From NCBI RefSeq assembly GCF_009740285.1, contig NZ_CP046566.1:2476501-2540500 (forward strand): a stretch of 64,000 bases of DNA, read 5' to 3'. Source of the DNA: Phnomibacter ginsenosidimutans. Lineage in GTDB: Bacteria; Bacteroidota; Bacteroidia; Chitinophagales; Chitinophagaceae. The stretch's first letter is position 1; the number at the start of each line of letters is the position of its first letter. Position numbers and translations under genes: made by a program. Below the pieces are notes generated by a model. That model ran no database searches. It was not told the origin of the DNA and saw only the letters and a program-made list of their open reading frames with translations. This document shows positions 28,160 through 37,481 of this stretch, in pieces.

Positions 28160-30661
28160 ATGTACAAGTCATCCTTCGTTGTTTTTTTGCTCCTGTTTTT
28201 TTGCGGGCCATTGCTGGCACAGCAAGCCAGTATTGCCGGCAAAATCATGAATGAAAAAGCAGAACCCATGGCTGGCGTTAGTGTGGTGGTACTGGGCAAT
28301 ACCAGCGGCGTTACCAGCAACGACAGTGGCCGCTTTGTCATCAATGTGCGTTCGGGTAGGGCCATTGCATTGGTATTTTCTTATGCAGGATATCAAACAC
28401 AACAATTGCGTTTTTTGCTCAATCCCGGTGAGCAGGAAAACATTTTTGTACGCATGGAGCCCGGCCGTAGCGAACTGACGCCGGTAGAAGTGACCAGCAA
28501 AAAAGACCGTCGTGAAGCTGGTCTTGTCAGCATCAATCCAAAGTTCATTACGCAAAACCCATCGCCCATTACCGGCGTGGAAAGCATGATTAAGGTATTG
28601 GTGGGTAGCAACAACGAGCTGAGCAGCCAGTACAATGTACGTGGTGGCAGCTACGATGAAAACCTCATTTATGTAAATGATTTTGAGGTGTTCAAACCTT
28701 ACCTCATTCGCAATGGCCAGCAGGAAGGATTGAGCTTCATCAATCCGGAATTGGTTCGCAATGTCAATTTCTACAACGGTGGTTTTCAGGCTCGCTATGG
28801 CGATAAAATGAGTAGTGTGCTGGATGTGCAATACAAAAAGCCAACGGCCTTCAAAGGCAGTGCCTACGTGGGTTTGCTGGAGCAGGGCCTGCATGCAGAA
28901 GGCACCGCTGCTAAAAGCAAAGTGACTTATCTGTTGGGCGTACGCAACCGCAACCTGCGCAACCTGCTGAGTGCTCAGGAAACCAAGGGCAATTACCAAC
29001 CTTCGAGCAATGATCTGCAGGCTGTGATCAGCTATGCCCCCAATAAAAAATGGCAGCTCGACATGGTGGGCAACCTCAGCAGTACCCGCTTCGATTTGGA
29101 ACCGCAGGAAAGCCAGCAAACGACCTCTGTATTTACGTCGCAGTTTGCCGCCAACCTCGGCCTCGATATTTTCTTTACCGGAAAAGAAGTAGACAAATAC
29201 AATACCCGCATGTTAGGCCTCTCGGCTACGCATCAGGTAAATGACAAGTTGAAACTGAAAGGCATGCTCTCCTACTTCAACAACAAGGAAGCAGAGAACA
29301 TCAACATTGCCGGCAGCTACCTTTTTGGTGAACGGGATTTCGACAAAGCCTCATCTACATTTGGACTCATTGCCAATCCGCTGGGTGCCGGTGTGTTTCT
29401 CAACTATGCCCGAAACGAGCTGGATGTACAAGTACTCAACGCTACGCTGAAAGGCAGCTACGACAAGGGCCAACACTACTGGCAGTTTGGCCACAGTGTG
29501 GAACGCAATACCATCACCGATGCGCTGAATGAATTTGAATACCAGGACAGCGCCGGTTATAGTTTGCCCAACAATGCCGGACCATTGCTGGTGTTTCGCA
29601 ACCTCAAAGGCGACGCAACCATTGAAGCCTGGCGTATGAATGGTTATGTTCAAGACAACATTGCGTTTAAGAAAAACAATGGGCTGAATCTGCAAGCCGG
29701 CTTGCGTTACAATTACAACAACCTCAACAATGAGTTGCTACTCTCTCCACGGGTGGGCGTAAGCTACACACCGCTGCAGTGGAAGCGGGATGTGATTTTT
29801 AAAGGCAGTGCGGGCCTGTATCATCAGCCGCCGTTTTACCGCGAAATGCGCCGCCCCGATGGCAGTGTGAATACCGATTTGAAAGCACAACGTAGCTGGC
29901 AGGTTAGCGGTGGTTTGGATTATGCTTTCAAAATGATGCAACGCCCTTTCCGGCTGAGTGCAGAGGCGTACTACAAAAACATGTGGAATGTAGTGACCTA
30001 CGATATTGATAACGTAAGGCTGCGTTATGCTGGCGAAAACAATGCCAAGGCATATGCCTATGGTGTGGAAGGTCGCTTGTTTGGCGAATTGGTAAAAGAT
30101 GCGGAGAGCTGGCTGAGTGTGGGTTTCATGAAATCGATGGAAAACATTGATGGCGATTTTTACCACGACTATTACAACCGCAACGGCGAACTCATTACTG
30201 CCAATACACAAGACCAAGTTGCCACCGATAGCACCCGCATGGATGTAGGCTGGCTGCGCCGCCCTACTGACCGCCGCATTAACATCGGCTTATTTTTCAG
30301 CGATTACCTTACCACCAACAAAAACTTTCGGGTGCATACACAACTCTTGTATGGCAGCAATTTGCCGTACAATATTCCCGGTAGTGTACGCTACCGAAAT
30401 GCGTTGGAAATTCCTTCTTATTTCAGGGTAGACATGGGATTTAGCTACCTGCTGGTGGGTGGCGATAAAAGCCTGCGCCGCAGCCACGATCCGTTCCGCA
30501 ATATCGAAAGCATGTTGCTGAGTCTGGAAGTGTTTAACCTGCTCGACCGGGCCAACACCATCAGTTACGCCCTCATCAAAGACTTTGACAACAACAGCTT
30601 CGCCATCCCCAACCGCCTGACACCAAGATTGGTGAATATCAAACTCACGGTACGTTGGTAG
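28160..30661 (+). CDS. TonB-dependent receptor with carboxypeptidase-like regulatory domain
   Basis: Outer-membrane receptor of 833 residues from ATG 28160 (signal peptide MYKSSFVVFLLLFFCGPLLA). A carboxypeptidase-D regulatory-like domain (SIAGKIMNEKAEPMAGVSVV) is followed by a plug with SSQYNVRGGSYDENLIYVNDF and GGFQARYGDKMSSVLDVQYK, then a 22-strand-type barrel ending in RLTPRLVNIKLTVRW. No SusD-like partner follows, so it is of the stand-alone type; the substrate is unknown. Confidence 0.92.
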   Translation: MYKSSFVVFLLLFFCGPLLAQQASIAGKIMNEKAEPMAGVSVVVLGNTSGVTSNDSGRFVINVRSGRAIALVFSYAGYQTQQLRFLLNPGEQENIFVRMEPGRSELTPVEVTSKKDRREAGLVSINPKFITQNPSPITGVESMIKVLVGSNNELSSQYNVRGGSYDENLIYVNDFEVFKPYLIRNGQQEGLSFINPELVRNVNFYNGGFQARYGDKMSSVLDVQYKKPTAFKGSAYVGLLEQGLHAEGTAAKSKVTYLLGVRNRNLRNLLSAQETKGNYQPSSNDLQAVISYAPNKKWQLDMVGNLSSTRFDLEPQESQQTTSVFTSQFAANLGLDIFFTGKEVDKYNTRMLGLSATHQVNDKLKLKGMLSYFNNKEAENINIAGSYLFGERDFDKASSTFGLIANPLGAGVFLNYARNELDVQVLNATLKGSYDKGQHYWQFGHSVERNTITDALNEFEYQDSAGYSLPNNAGPLLVFRNLKGDATIEAWRMNGYVQDNIAFKKNNGLNLQAGLRYNYNNLNNELLLSPRVGVSYTPLQWKRDVIFKGSAGLYHQPPFYREMRRPDGSVNTDLKAQRSWQVSGGLDYAFKMMQRPFRLSAEAYYKNMWNVVTYDIDNVRLRYAGENNAKAYAYGVEGRLFGELVKDAESWLSVGFMKSMENIDGDFYHDYYNRNGELITANTQDQVATDSTRMDVGWLRRPTDRRINIGLFFSDYLTTNKNFRVHTQLLYGSNLPYNIPGSVRYRNALEIPSYFRVDMGFSYLLVGGDKSLRRSHDPFRNIESMLLSLEVFNLLDRANTISYALIKDFDNNSFAIPNRLTPRLVNIKLTVRW

Positions 30662-30782
30662 ATTTTTGGATGTCTGATATACGATGTCTGATTTTTTGGA
30701 CATCTTCTCACCCTTCCTTATTCCTTATTTTCTATTCCTTATTTCTTATTCTCCCCCATCGTACTTCGTACCTCTTAGTTCA
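30662..30782. repeat. Phrase repeats between convergent genes
   Basis: GATGTCTGATATACGATGTCTG-type units, then TTCCTTATTTTCTATTCCTTA-type units and a CATCGTA run. They occupy the whole gap between the TonB receptor and the DUF1905/YdeI-like gene. Confidence 0.6.
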
Positions 30783-31302
30783 TCATTTTCTCTCCCTTCC
30801 CCATCGTATCATCGTGCCATAATCCATTTTTCGTTTCAGTCCTTCCACCGCTTGTACCAGGCGTTTGGTGCGGGTGGCATCGGTTTTGGCATCGTCTATC
30901 CACTTGCTGAAATACTTGCGGTGCGAAGCCGCCAGCGATTGAAAAAAGGCCAATGCTTCGGGCTCATCTTCGAGGCAGGCCAGCAGGTCGGCGGCAATGG
31001 TCAGCTCCGTGTCATCTTTACTCAACCGCACTTGAATAGTGGCGCCAACTGGTTGTTGCAGTTGTTTGCGCATGGCCGCATTCACGGGCAAAATCAAATC
31101 CCCCTTCGCCCATGGGCATGAGGGCCACTTGTGCAATAGGTACTTCATTGAGAAAGCCTTTCACCCGATAGCCTTTGCGATCGGTGCTATGTAGTTGCAA
31201 TGAAATTGCTTCTGGCACTACAATGTAGGTCCAGCCAGTCTTTTCGCCCATTTGCTGAAAGCGCTGCAACACTGCAGTAAAAGTGACTTGAGTTTTCATC
31301 AA
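30783..31302 (-). CDS. DUF1905 / YdeI-like protein, frameshifted
   Basis: About 172 residues after repair. The N-terminal DUF1905 barrel reads VTFTAVLQRFQQMGEKTGWTY, VKGFLNEVPIAQVALMPMGEG. The frame breaks in a C5 run (31100-31104; four expected), then DLILPVNAAMRKQLQQPVGA and VRLSKDDTELTIAADLLACL. The C-terminal YdeI/OmpD-associated helical region is FFQSLAASHRKYFSKWIDDA...RTKRLVQAVEGLKRKMDYG. This two-domain architecture is common in Bacteroidota; its function is poorly known (YdeI was linked to peptide tolerance). The start may be ATG 31302 or the next ATG at 31299. Confidence 0.75.
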
Positions 31303-31332
31303 TACAAAGTGTGTGGTGTAAGATCGGGATGC

Positions 31333-33030
31333 TTATTTGCCAAACAGCACTTTGCCACCCACAATGGTTTTGAGCACTTTGGTTTGCAAAATGGCACTAT
31401 CGCTGCAACTAAGCAAGTTGTTGCTGAGCAATACAAAATCAGCATACTTGCCCACTTCAATGCTGCCCTTGTCTTTCTCTTCAAACTGTGCTTTGGCATT
31501 AGCCATGGTGTAGCTGTAGATGGCTTCTTCGCGGCTCATTTTTTGCTCGGGATAAAACGTGCTGCCATCTTTCAACTGGCGGGTAACACTGGCAAAAAAG
31601 TTGGGAATAGGATCGGCATCTTCCACAGGCACATCGGTGCCATTGTTCACCAACACGCCTGCTTGCATAAAAGCCTTCCACATATACGCACCGGTGCGGC
31701 TACGTTCTTCACCCAATCGCTTGGGCACAAATGGTGCATCGCTGGTGCAATGGATGCCCTGCATGCTGGCAATGATGTTCCATTCTTTGAAGCGGCCAAT
31801 TTCGCTGGGGTGTACATGCTGTGCATGCTCTACCCGCCAACGGTGGTCTTTGCTTTTGTCTTTCTGAATTTGCTCCGCAAAAATGTTGACCGTTTCGCGG
31901 TTGGCTTTGTCGCCAATGGCATGCACACACAACTGGATGTTTTTCTGCCACGCAAAATCAGCAATGGCTTTCAGTGAGTCCATGTTGAACGTGTTTTGTC
32001 CCGTGAAGTTTTTGCGGTCGCTGTACGATTCCAGCAACCAGGCACCATAGCTGCCCAAGGCACCATCCAGCGAAACTTTAATCGCATTCATCGTCAGGTG
32101 TCCATTGCCTTCGTTGATGATGGGAAACACATCAGCATTGGCCCGCAAAGAAGCGTTGCCATCCCGAATCATCATCCAGTGGCGCAGTTGCAGTTTGTTT
32201 TGCTGTGCCATCTCTTTCATCCAGCGGATTTGCTCAAACGATGAACCGGCATCTACAAAAGAAGTGATGCCCTTCTTCAAACAATCAGCTTCAGCCAACT
32301 CCATACCTGCCCACCACTTGGCTTTGCGTTCGGCTTCAGTTTGTTGGTTTACATAATCGCCATACACTTTGCGCACCAGGCCCATGGCTGTTTCTTCAAG
32401 CACACCTACCAGGCGACCCGAAGGATCTTTTACAATATCGCCACCCGTTGGATTGGGCGTGGCTGAAGTGATACCCGCCAGCGCTAACGCTTTTGCATTG
32501 ACGTACAAAGAATGACCACTGGCATGCGTCAGAATCACCGGATTGTTGGGCGATACCTTGCTCAATGCATCGTGGTAAGGATAACCGAGGTATTGCTCGG
32601 TAGGTTTGTTAGTCCATTTTTCCTGATGCCAGCCGCGGCCCACAATCCATTCGCCGGGCTTGGCTTTGGCAGCGGCTGCTGCCACCTTGGCTACTATTTC
32701 ATCATAGCCACTCACGTGCATCAAATTGATGTCACGCAAAAAATCGCCGAGGTTGTGAATGTGTCCATGTCCTTCAATAAAACCGGGCATCAAAAAAGCA
32801 CCTTTGGCATCTAGCACTTCCGTGTTGCTGCCAATCCATGCGGCCACATCCGCATCGCTGCCTACAAACACAATGCGGCCGTCTTTTACCGCTACGGACT
32901 GCGCTTTGCTGCGGGCACTGTCTACGGTGTATACATCGGCGTGTTGAATGACCAGGTCGGCCTTGGGCGATTGGCTACAGGCAATGGCCATTACTGCCAG
33001 CAAACAAATGGTGGAGAGCTTCTGCAACAT
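31333..33030 (-). CDS. Amidohydrolase, YtcJ-like lipoprotein
   Basis: Lipoprotein of 565 residues (MLQKLSTICLLAVMAIACSQ, lipid Cys18) of the amidohydrolase_3 family. Metal-binding motifs are MPGFIEGHGHIHNLGD, CVHAIGDKANRE, EHAQHVHPSEIGRF and VNNGTDVPVEDADP; the C-terminus returns to the small beta domain (EVGKYADFVLLSNN). Such enzymes hydrolyse amide or ester bonds in small cyclic or N-acyl compounds; the substrate is unpredictable. It is probably tethered in the periplasm. Another amidohydrolase fold protein (hutI) and a D-aminoacylase lie within 4 kb. Confidence 0.87.
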   Translation of the reverse strand: MLQKLSTICLLAVMAIACSQSPKADLVIQHADVYTVDSARSKAQSVAVKDGRIVFVGSDADVAAWIGSNTEVLDAKGAFLMPGFIEGHGHIHNLGDFLRDINLMHVSGYDEIVAKVAAAAAKAKPGEWIVGRGWHQEKWTNKPTEQYLGYPYHDALSKVSPNNPVILTHASGHSLYVNAKALALAGITSATPNPTGGDIVKDPSGRLVGVLEETAMGLVRKVYGDYVNQQTEAERKAKWWAGMELAEADCLKKGITSFVDAGSSFEQIRWMKEMAQQNKLQLRHWMMIRDGNASLRANADVFPIINEGNGHLTMNAIKVSLDGALGSYGAWLLESYSDRKNFTGQNTFNMDSLKAIADFAWQKNIQLCVHAIGDKANRETVNIFAEQIQKDKSKDHRWRVEHAQHVHPSEIGRFKEWNIIASMQGIHCTSDAPFVPKRLGEERSRTGAYMWKAFMQAGVLVNNGTDVPVEDADPIPNFFASVTRQLKDGSTFYPEQKMSREEAIYSYTMANAKAQFEEKDKGSIEVGKYADFVLLSNNLLSCSDSAILQTKVLKTIVGGKVLFGK

Positions 33031-33153
33031 GGATTTGATTTTTGGAAAGATAATGGCTTAAGACGCTAAAATGTTCGGCAACCATTTGGAATCGCAATTG
33101 ATGCGTCCATGAATGAAAAGTCGTAATTTGTACTTAGACCAAAACGAAAGGCC

Positions 33154-33486
33154 ATGCACGTATCTGTTAGCAAGGCGCTGGAATTGCTCCGCCATTCAGG
33201 ACAATTGTTTACCGAAGTATTTCGCCATGGCAGTATGACAGCTGAAATTTACAAACCACAGCGTGTCGACTTTCAACAACCGCACAACCGCGATGAAATG
33301 TATGTGGTGATTGCGGGCCACGGTGAATTTTACAATGGCGGAAACACTGTGCCATTCGGCCCCGGCGATTACCTGTTTGTAAAAGCCGGTGTGGAGCATC
33401 GTTTTCTCAACTTCAGCGAAGATTTTTGCACCTGGGTTTTCTTCTACGGCCCCGATGGTGGCGAAGAAGAACCACCCGTTTTTTAA
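33154..33486 (+). CDS. Cupin domain protein
   Basis: Single-domain cupin of 110 residues. The two motifs are RDEMYVVIAGHGEFYNGG and PFGPGDYLFVKAGVEHRFLNF, with histidine and glutamate positions suitable for a metal; the first histidine of motif 1 is replaced (PHNRDEMY places His two residues earlier). Enzymatic or binding role unknown. Its TAA is immediately followed by the complement of the hutI stop (TAATTA), so the genes converge with no gap. Confidence 0.85.
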   Translation: MHVSVSKALELLRHSGQLFTEVFRHGSMTAEIYKPQRVDFQQPHNRDEMYVVIAGHGEFYNGGNTVPFGPGDYLFVKAGVEHRFLNFSEDFCTWVFFYGPDGGEEEPPVF

Positions 33487-34728
33487 TTAGACCGGCAGGC
33501 CATTTATATACACTTGTTCAATGTGCTGTTCGCCAAAGGCGTAAGCCATAAAATCCACGCCACTCATGGGTTTGGTGAGCAAGAGATTCGCCCGTTTGCC
33601 TACGGCAATACTGCCCACTTCCTCTTCCAGTTGCAATGCAAATGCCGCATTAATAGTCATGGCATTGATGGCTTCTGCCGGCGTCATTTTCATTTGAATA
33701 CAAGCCAGTGCCAGCACCCACTGCATGTAGCCGCTGGGCGATGAACCGGGATTGTAATCGCTGGCCAAAGCCAAGGCCGCACCAGCGGCAATGAGCTGCC
33801 TTGCTGGTGGATATGGCAATCGCAAAAAGAACGCCGCCGTTGGCAACATGGTGCCAATGGTATTGGAGCCGGCGAGTGTTTGAATGGCTGCTTCATCCAT
33901 GCATTCCAAGTGATCGGCGCTAAGCGCATTCACCGCCACGGCAGCCTGCACCCCACCCGATACCTGCAATTGATTTACATGCAACTTGGCAGGCATCCAC
34001 AATGCGGCGGCTGCCCTTGCTATGCGGATGGTTTCTTCGGGAGTAAAAAAACCAGCTTCGCAAAAGACATCTACAAAATCGGCCAATCCTTCATCGGCTA
34101 CTTTGGGCAACCAATGTTGTATCAACGCATCTACAAAAGCATCGCGGTTGTCGGCAAAGTTTTTGGGCAATGCATGCGCCCCTAAAAAAGTGGCTTTGAT
34201 GGGAATGGGCGCTGTTTGCTTTAAGCGTTGTATCACCCGCAGCATTTTCAGTTCGGCTTCCAGTGTGAGGCCATAACCACTTTTGATTTCAATAGCGGTG
34301 GTGCCTGTTTTCATCAAAGCTTGCAGGCGTTGCCATGCTGCTTCATACAAAGCATCTTCGCTGGCAGCCTGCACTTTGGCAGCCGTGCTGTGGATACCAC
34401 CGCCAGCTGCTGCAATGGCCGCATAACTGGCACCTTGCAACTTGAGCACAAACTCTGCTTCCCGGGTGCCGGCAAATACCAAATGCGTATGGCTGTCGAC
34501 AAAGCCCGGCAACAATAACCTGCCGGCAGCATCAATGATATTGCTGGCTTCGTGCAGCATATCGGTGGTTACCTCCGACATGGCACCAAAGCTGGCAATG
34601 CGACCATCCACCACTTGCAGGTAGGCATTTTCCAACAGCGGCAGTTGGCCCAAAGCCTCGCCCCGCAAGGGTTGCGCCGGTTGCTGCACACCCACCAGCT
34701 GGCGTATATTGATAAACAATTGCTTCAT
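33487..34728 (-). CDS. hutI: Imidazolonepropionase
   Basis: Third step of histidine degradation: hydrolysis of imidazolone-5-propanoate to formimino-glutamate. The protein has 413 residues and an amidohydrolase barrel with metal ligands in LPGFVDSHTHLVFAG, substrate-binding EIKSGYGL, FLGAHALP, HVNQL and SADHLECMD, and ASDYNPGSSPSG. hutU (urocanate hydratase), which makes its substrate, lies 28 kb away at the right edge, so the hut genes are split on this chromosome. Confidence 0.95.
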   Translation of the reverse strand: MKQLFINIRQLVGVQQPAQPLRGEALGQLPLLENAYLQVVDGRIASFGAMSEVTTDMLHEASNIIDAAGRLLLPGFVDSHTHLVFAGTREAEFVLKLQGASYAAIAAAGGGIHSTAAKVQAASEDALYEAAWQRLQALMKTGTTAIEIKSGYGLTLEAELKMLRVIQRLKQTAPIPIKATFLGAHALPKNFADNRDAFVDALIQHWLPKVADEGLADFVDVFCEAGFFTPEETIRIARAAAALWMPAKLHVNQLQVSGGVQAAVAVNALSADHLECMDEAAIQTLAGSNTIGTMLPTAAFFLRLPYPPARQLIAAGAALALASDYNPGSSPSGYMQWVLALACIQMKMTPAEAINAMTINAAFALQLEEEVGSIAVGKRANLLLTKPMSGVDFMAYAFGEQHIEQVYINGLPV

Positions 34729-34887
34729 GTATTACTGCATTCCTCTCTTGTAGAATGCTTCAAACTTACGGTTTCTCGGTTTCCTTTACCCAAGCATTTC
34801 GGGTGTTGGCCAAGCAAGAATGGCTATCGGGTAAAAGCATTTTTTCTACGCAAGGTTCTCCTTTAACTTTCGCCAAATTCAAACGCT

Positions 34888-36396
34888 ATGTGGCGTATCT
34901 TTTTTTCGATGATGCTGATTGCTTCGGCAAACATTTCAGCAGCACAACAGTCAACCCTCATTCAGCAGGTGCTGATAGCTGATGGCAGCGGCAAACCCAT
35001 GTACAAAGGCTCGGTACGCATTGCGGGCAATCGCATTGTGGCCGTGGGTTCAATCAAGGCATTGCCCGGCGAAAACATTGTACAAGGTAATGGACAAATT
35101 TTAGCACCGGGCTTTATTGATACGCATAGTCATTTGTATGGCTACCTTGATGAAGCACCTGAAGCATTGGCAGCATTGAATCAAGGCGTTACCACCATCA
35201 TAACCGGGCAAGATGGTGAAAGTGATTGGATAGACAGCATCAAAGCACAACTGGCAAAACGTCCCGTAGCGGTGAACGTGGCTACTTACACCGGTCAAAC
35301 CAGCCTGAGGGAAATAGCCATGGGTGCCAACGATATTTACCGCAGCAGTACTGCAAAAGAACTCAGCACCATGCAGCAAAAACTACAGCAAGAATTGCAG
35401 CAAGGCTCGTTGGGATTAAGCACCGGACTCGAATACGAAGGTTCTTTTTACAGCCATCCCGATGAAGTAGTGGCGCTGGCCAAAACAACTGCACAGTACG
35501 GCGGCCGTTACATGAGCCATATCCGCAGTGAAGACATACACATGGATGCTGCCATTGATGAAATTCTCAAAATTGGTCAGCAGACCAATATTCCGGTGCA
35601 GATTTCACACATTAAAATTGCGTTGAAAGACAAATGGGGCACCGCTCCTGCCCTGCTGCGCAAACTCGATTCTGCCCGCAAAGCCGGCATCATGGTTACC
35701 GCCGATTGCTACCCGTATGATTTTTGGAACAGCACCATCCGGGTATTGTTTCCCAACAAAGATTTTAACAGTCTGGCTGCAGCTACCTACGCTACCGAAC
35801 ATTTGTTCGACCCTGCAGGCAGTGTGATGGTTCGTTATGCGCCCCACAAAAACTATGTGGGCAAAACGGTAGCCGAGATTGCCCAGCTGCGCAAAGAGAC
35901 TGCCGCACAAACCCTGCTGTACATGGTGGCCGCTGCAGATAGTTTCCGCAAGGCCAACCCCGATGCCGGCGGTGTAGAAACCATCATGGGTAAATCGATG
36001 TATGAAAAAGACATTGCCGATTTTATGCAGTGGCCATACACCAACATGTGCAGCGATGGTGGCAATGGCGGCCATCCGAGAGGCTATGGCAGTTTTACCA
36101 GAATACTGCATCAATACGTAACCGTGCAAAAAGTATTGAGCTGGGAATTGGCCATTCATAAAATGACGGCACTGGCAGCACAACAAACCGGCATACAACA
36201 ACGTGGCCGTATTGCTGTCGGCTATTTTGCAGACCTCGTATTGATAGATCCAACCACTGTAAAAGACAATGCCAGCATTGCCAACCCCAAGGCGCTGAGC
36301 AATGGCATACAAAGCGTTTGGGTAAATGGTGTACTGGCCTATCAACAACTGCAACACACCGGAAAGTTTCCCGGCGTTTTTGTTTCCCGATTGTAA
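34888..36396 (+). CDS. N-acyl-D-amino-acid deacylase family protein
   Basis: Secreted or periplasmic amidohydrolase of 502 residues with a signal peptide (MWRIFFSMMLIASANISAAQ). Metal motif APGFIDTHSHLYGYLDE, then GVTTIITGQDG, the D-aminoacylase stretch QGSLGLSTGLEYEGSFYSHPDE, RYMSHIRSED, VQISHIKIA and CSDGGNGGHPRGYGSFTR, ending VGYFADLVLIDP. Members release D-amino acids from N-acyl derivatives or D-dipeptides. First gene of a three-gene operon with the DUF1611 and enolase-superfamily genes, which supports use of D-amino-acid compounds. Confidence 0.88.
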   Translation: MWRIFFSMMLIASANISAAQQSTLIQQVLIADGSGKPMYKGSVRIAGNRIVAVGSIKALPGENIVQGNGQILAPGFIDTHSHLYGYLDEAPEALAALNQGVTTIITGQDGESDWIDSIKAQLAKRPVAVNVATYTGQTSLREIAMGANDIYRSSTAKELSTMQQKLQQELQQGSLGLSTGLEYEGSFYSHPDEVVALAKTTAQYGGRYMSHIRSEDIHMDAAIDEILKIGQQTNIPVQISHIKIALKDKWGTAPALLRKLDSARKAGIMVTADCYPYDFWNSTIRVLFPNKDFNSLAAATYATEHLFDPAGSVMVRYAPHKNYVGKTVAEIAQLRKETAAQTLLYMVAAADSFRKANPDAGGVETIMGKSMYEKDIADFMQWPYTNMCSDGGNGGHPRGYGSFTRILHQYVTVQKVLSWELAIHKMTALAAQQTGIQQRGRIAVGYFADLVLIDPTTVKDNASIANPKALSNGIQSVWVNGVLAYQQLQHTGKFPGVFVSRL

Positions 36397-36414
36397 ACAT
36401 TTGATCTTTCCAGC

Positions 36415-37479
36415 ATGACAAACATTGCTTCTCTTCCTACAGCCATAGTACTCACCGATGGCATGCTTCACGAATCGGATGCTAAAACTGCACATGGCCT
36501 TATTCGTGGTACAGAGCGTTTTCACATTGCAGCCATTATTGATGCCACACATGCCGGTAAAGACGCCGGCGAAGTGCTCGATGGACAACACCGCAACATA
36601 CCTGTGTTGCCCGATGTACAAACAGCACTGGCACAAATACCCGACATCCAGTTTTGCATCATTGGTATTGCTACGGTAGGTGGCATTTTACCGGCACATT
36701 TCAAACCCATTTTGCATAGCTGTTTGGAGCATGGCATTTCATTAGTGAATGGCCTTCACGACTACCTGAATGATATGCCTGACATGCAAGAGCTGGCAGC
36801 AAAACATGGTACTCAACTCATCGACATTCGCAAGCCCAAACGCCGGCAGGATTTGCATTTTTGGGATGCTTCGATTTTTGAAGTAACCGCTCCTATTGTA
36901 GCTGTCATTGGCACCGACTGTGCATTGGGCAAAAGAACGACCTGCAGATTGCTGCTGCAAGCCTGCCAGCAATCCAACATAAATGCGCAGATGATTTACA
37001 CCGGACAAACAGGATGGCTGCAAGGCGGTAAATATGGTTTCATTTTCGATTCTACCCTCAACGATTTTATCAGTGGTGAACTTGAACATGCCATCACCAG
37101 CTGCTGGAAAGAAACCGGTGCCGACATCATTTTCATTGAAGGGCAAAGTGCCCTGCGCAATCCCAGTGGTCCTTGTGGTTCGGAAATGCTGGTATCGGGC
37201 AATGCCAAGCATGTGGTGCTGGTGCATGCGCCCAAACGCACTTACTATGATCGCCTGCCGCATTGGGGTGCTATTCATTCTCTGGAGTCGGAAGTGGCCT
37301 TGATTGCTGCCTATGGTGCTAAGGTGATAGCCATTGCCTTGAATACCGAACATTGCAGCACCGAAGAAGCGTTTGCCTTTCAGCAGCAGTACGAGCAGGC
37401 GCTGGGCATACCGGTACTGCTGCCACTACAGGAAGGCGTACAAAAAGCATTGCCCATTCTTCAATCACTCATTGCATAG
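36415..37479 (+). CDS. DUF1611 family protein (DgcN-like)
   Basis: Protein of 354 residues. The N-terminal half is Rossmann-like (AIVLTDGMLHESDAKTAHGL, FCIIGIATVGGILP); the C-terminal half carries a P-loop-type IGTDCALGKRTTCRLLL (~residue 163) and YTGQTGWLQGGKYGFIFDST, ADIIFIEGQSALRNPSGPCG. This is the DUF1611 family; DgcN, a member in marine bacteria, is described as an N-acetyltransferase acting on D-glutamate, followed by the epimerase DgcA. Here an enolase-superfamily gene starts 2 bases downstream, matching the dgcN-dgcA order. The family is firm; the D-Glu role is inferred from context. Confidence 0.82.
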   Translation: MTNIASLPTAIVLTDGMLHESDAKTAHGLIRGTERFHIAAIIDATHAGKDAGEVLDGQHRNIPVLPDVQTALAQIPDIQFCIIGIATVGGILPAHFKPILHSCLEHGISLVNGLHDYLNDMPDMQELAAKHGTQLIDIRKPKRRQDLHFWDASIFEVTAPIVAVIGTDCALGKRTTCRLLLQACQQSNINAQMIYTGQTGWLQGGKYGFIFDSTLNDFISGELEHAITSCWKETGADIIFIEGQSALRNPSGPCGSEMLVSGNAKHVVLVHAPKRTYYDRLPHWGAIHSLESEVALIAAYGAKVIAIALNTEHCSTEEAFAFQQQYEQALGIPVLLPLQEGVQKALPILQSLIA

Positions 37480-37481
37480 CC

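Noticed and set aside
28160-30661. SusC-type transporter of a polysaccharide locus
   Set aside because: No SusD-like gene follows, and the receptor is shorter than typical SusC proteins.
35605-36636. Long minus-strand open frame across the D-aminoacylase and DUF1611 genes
   Set aside because: Antisense to two well-supported genes and without recognisable domains. The same applies to the frames at 2924-3985, 11330-12373 and 39533-40576.
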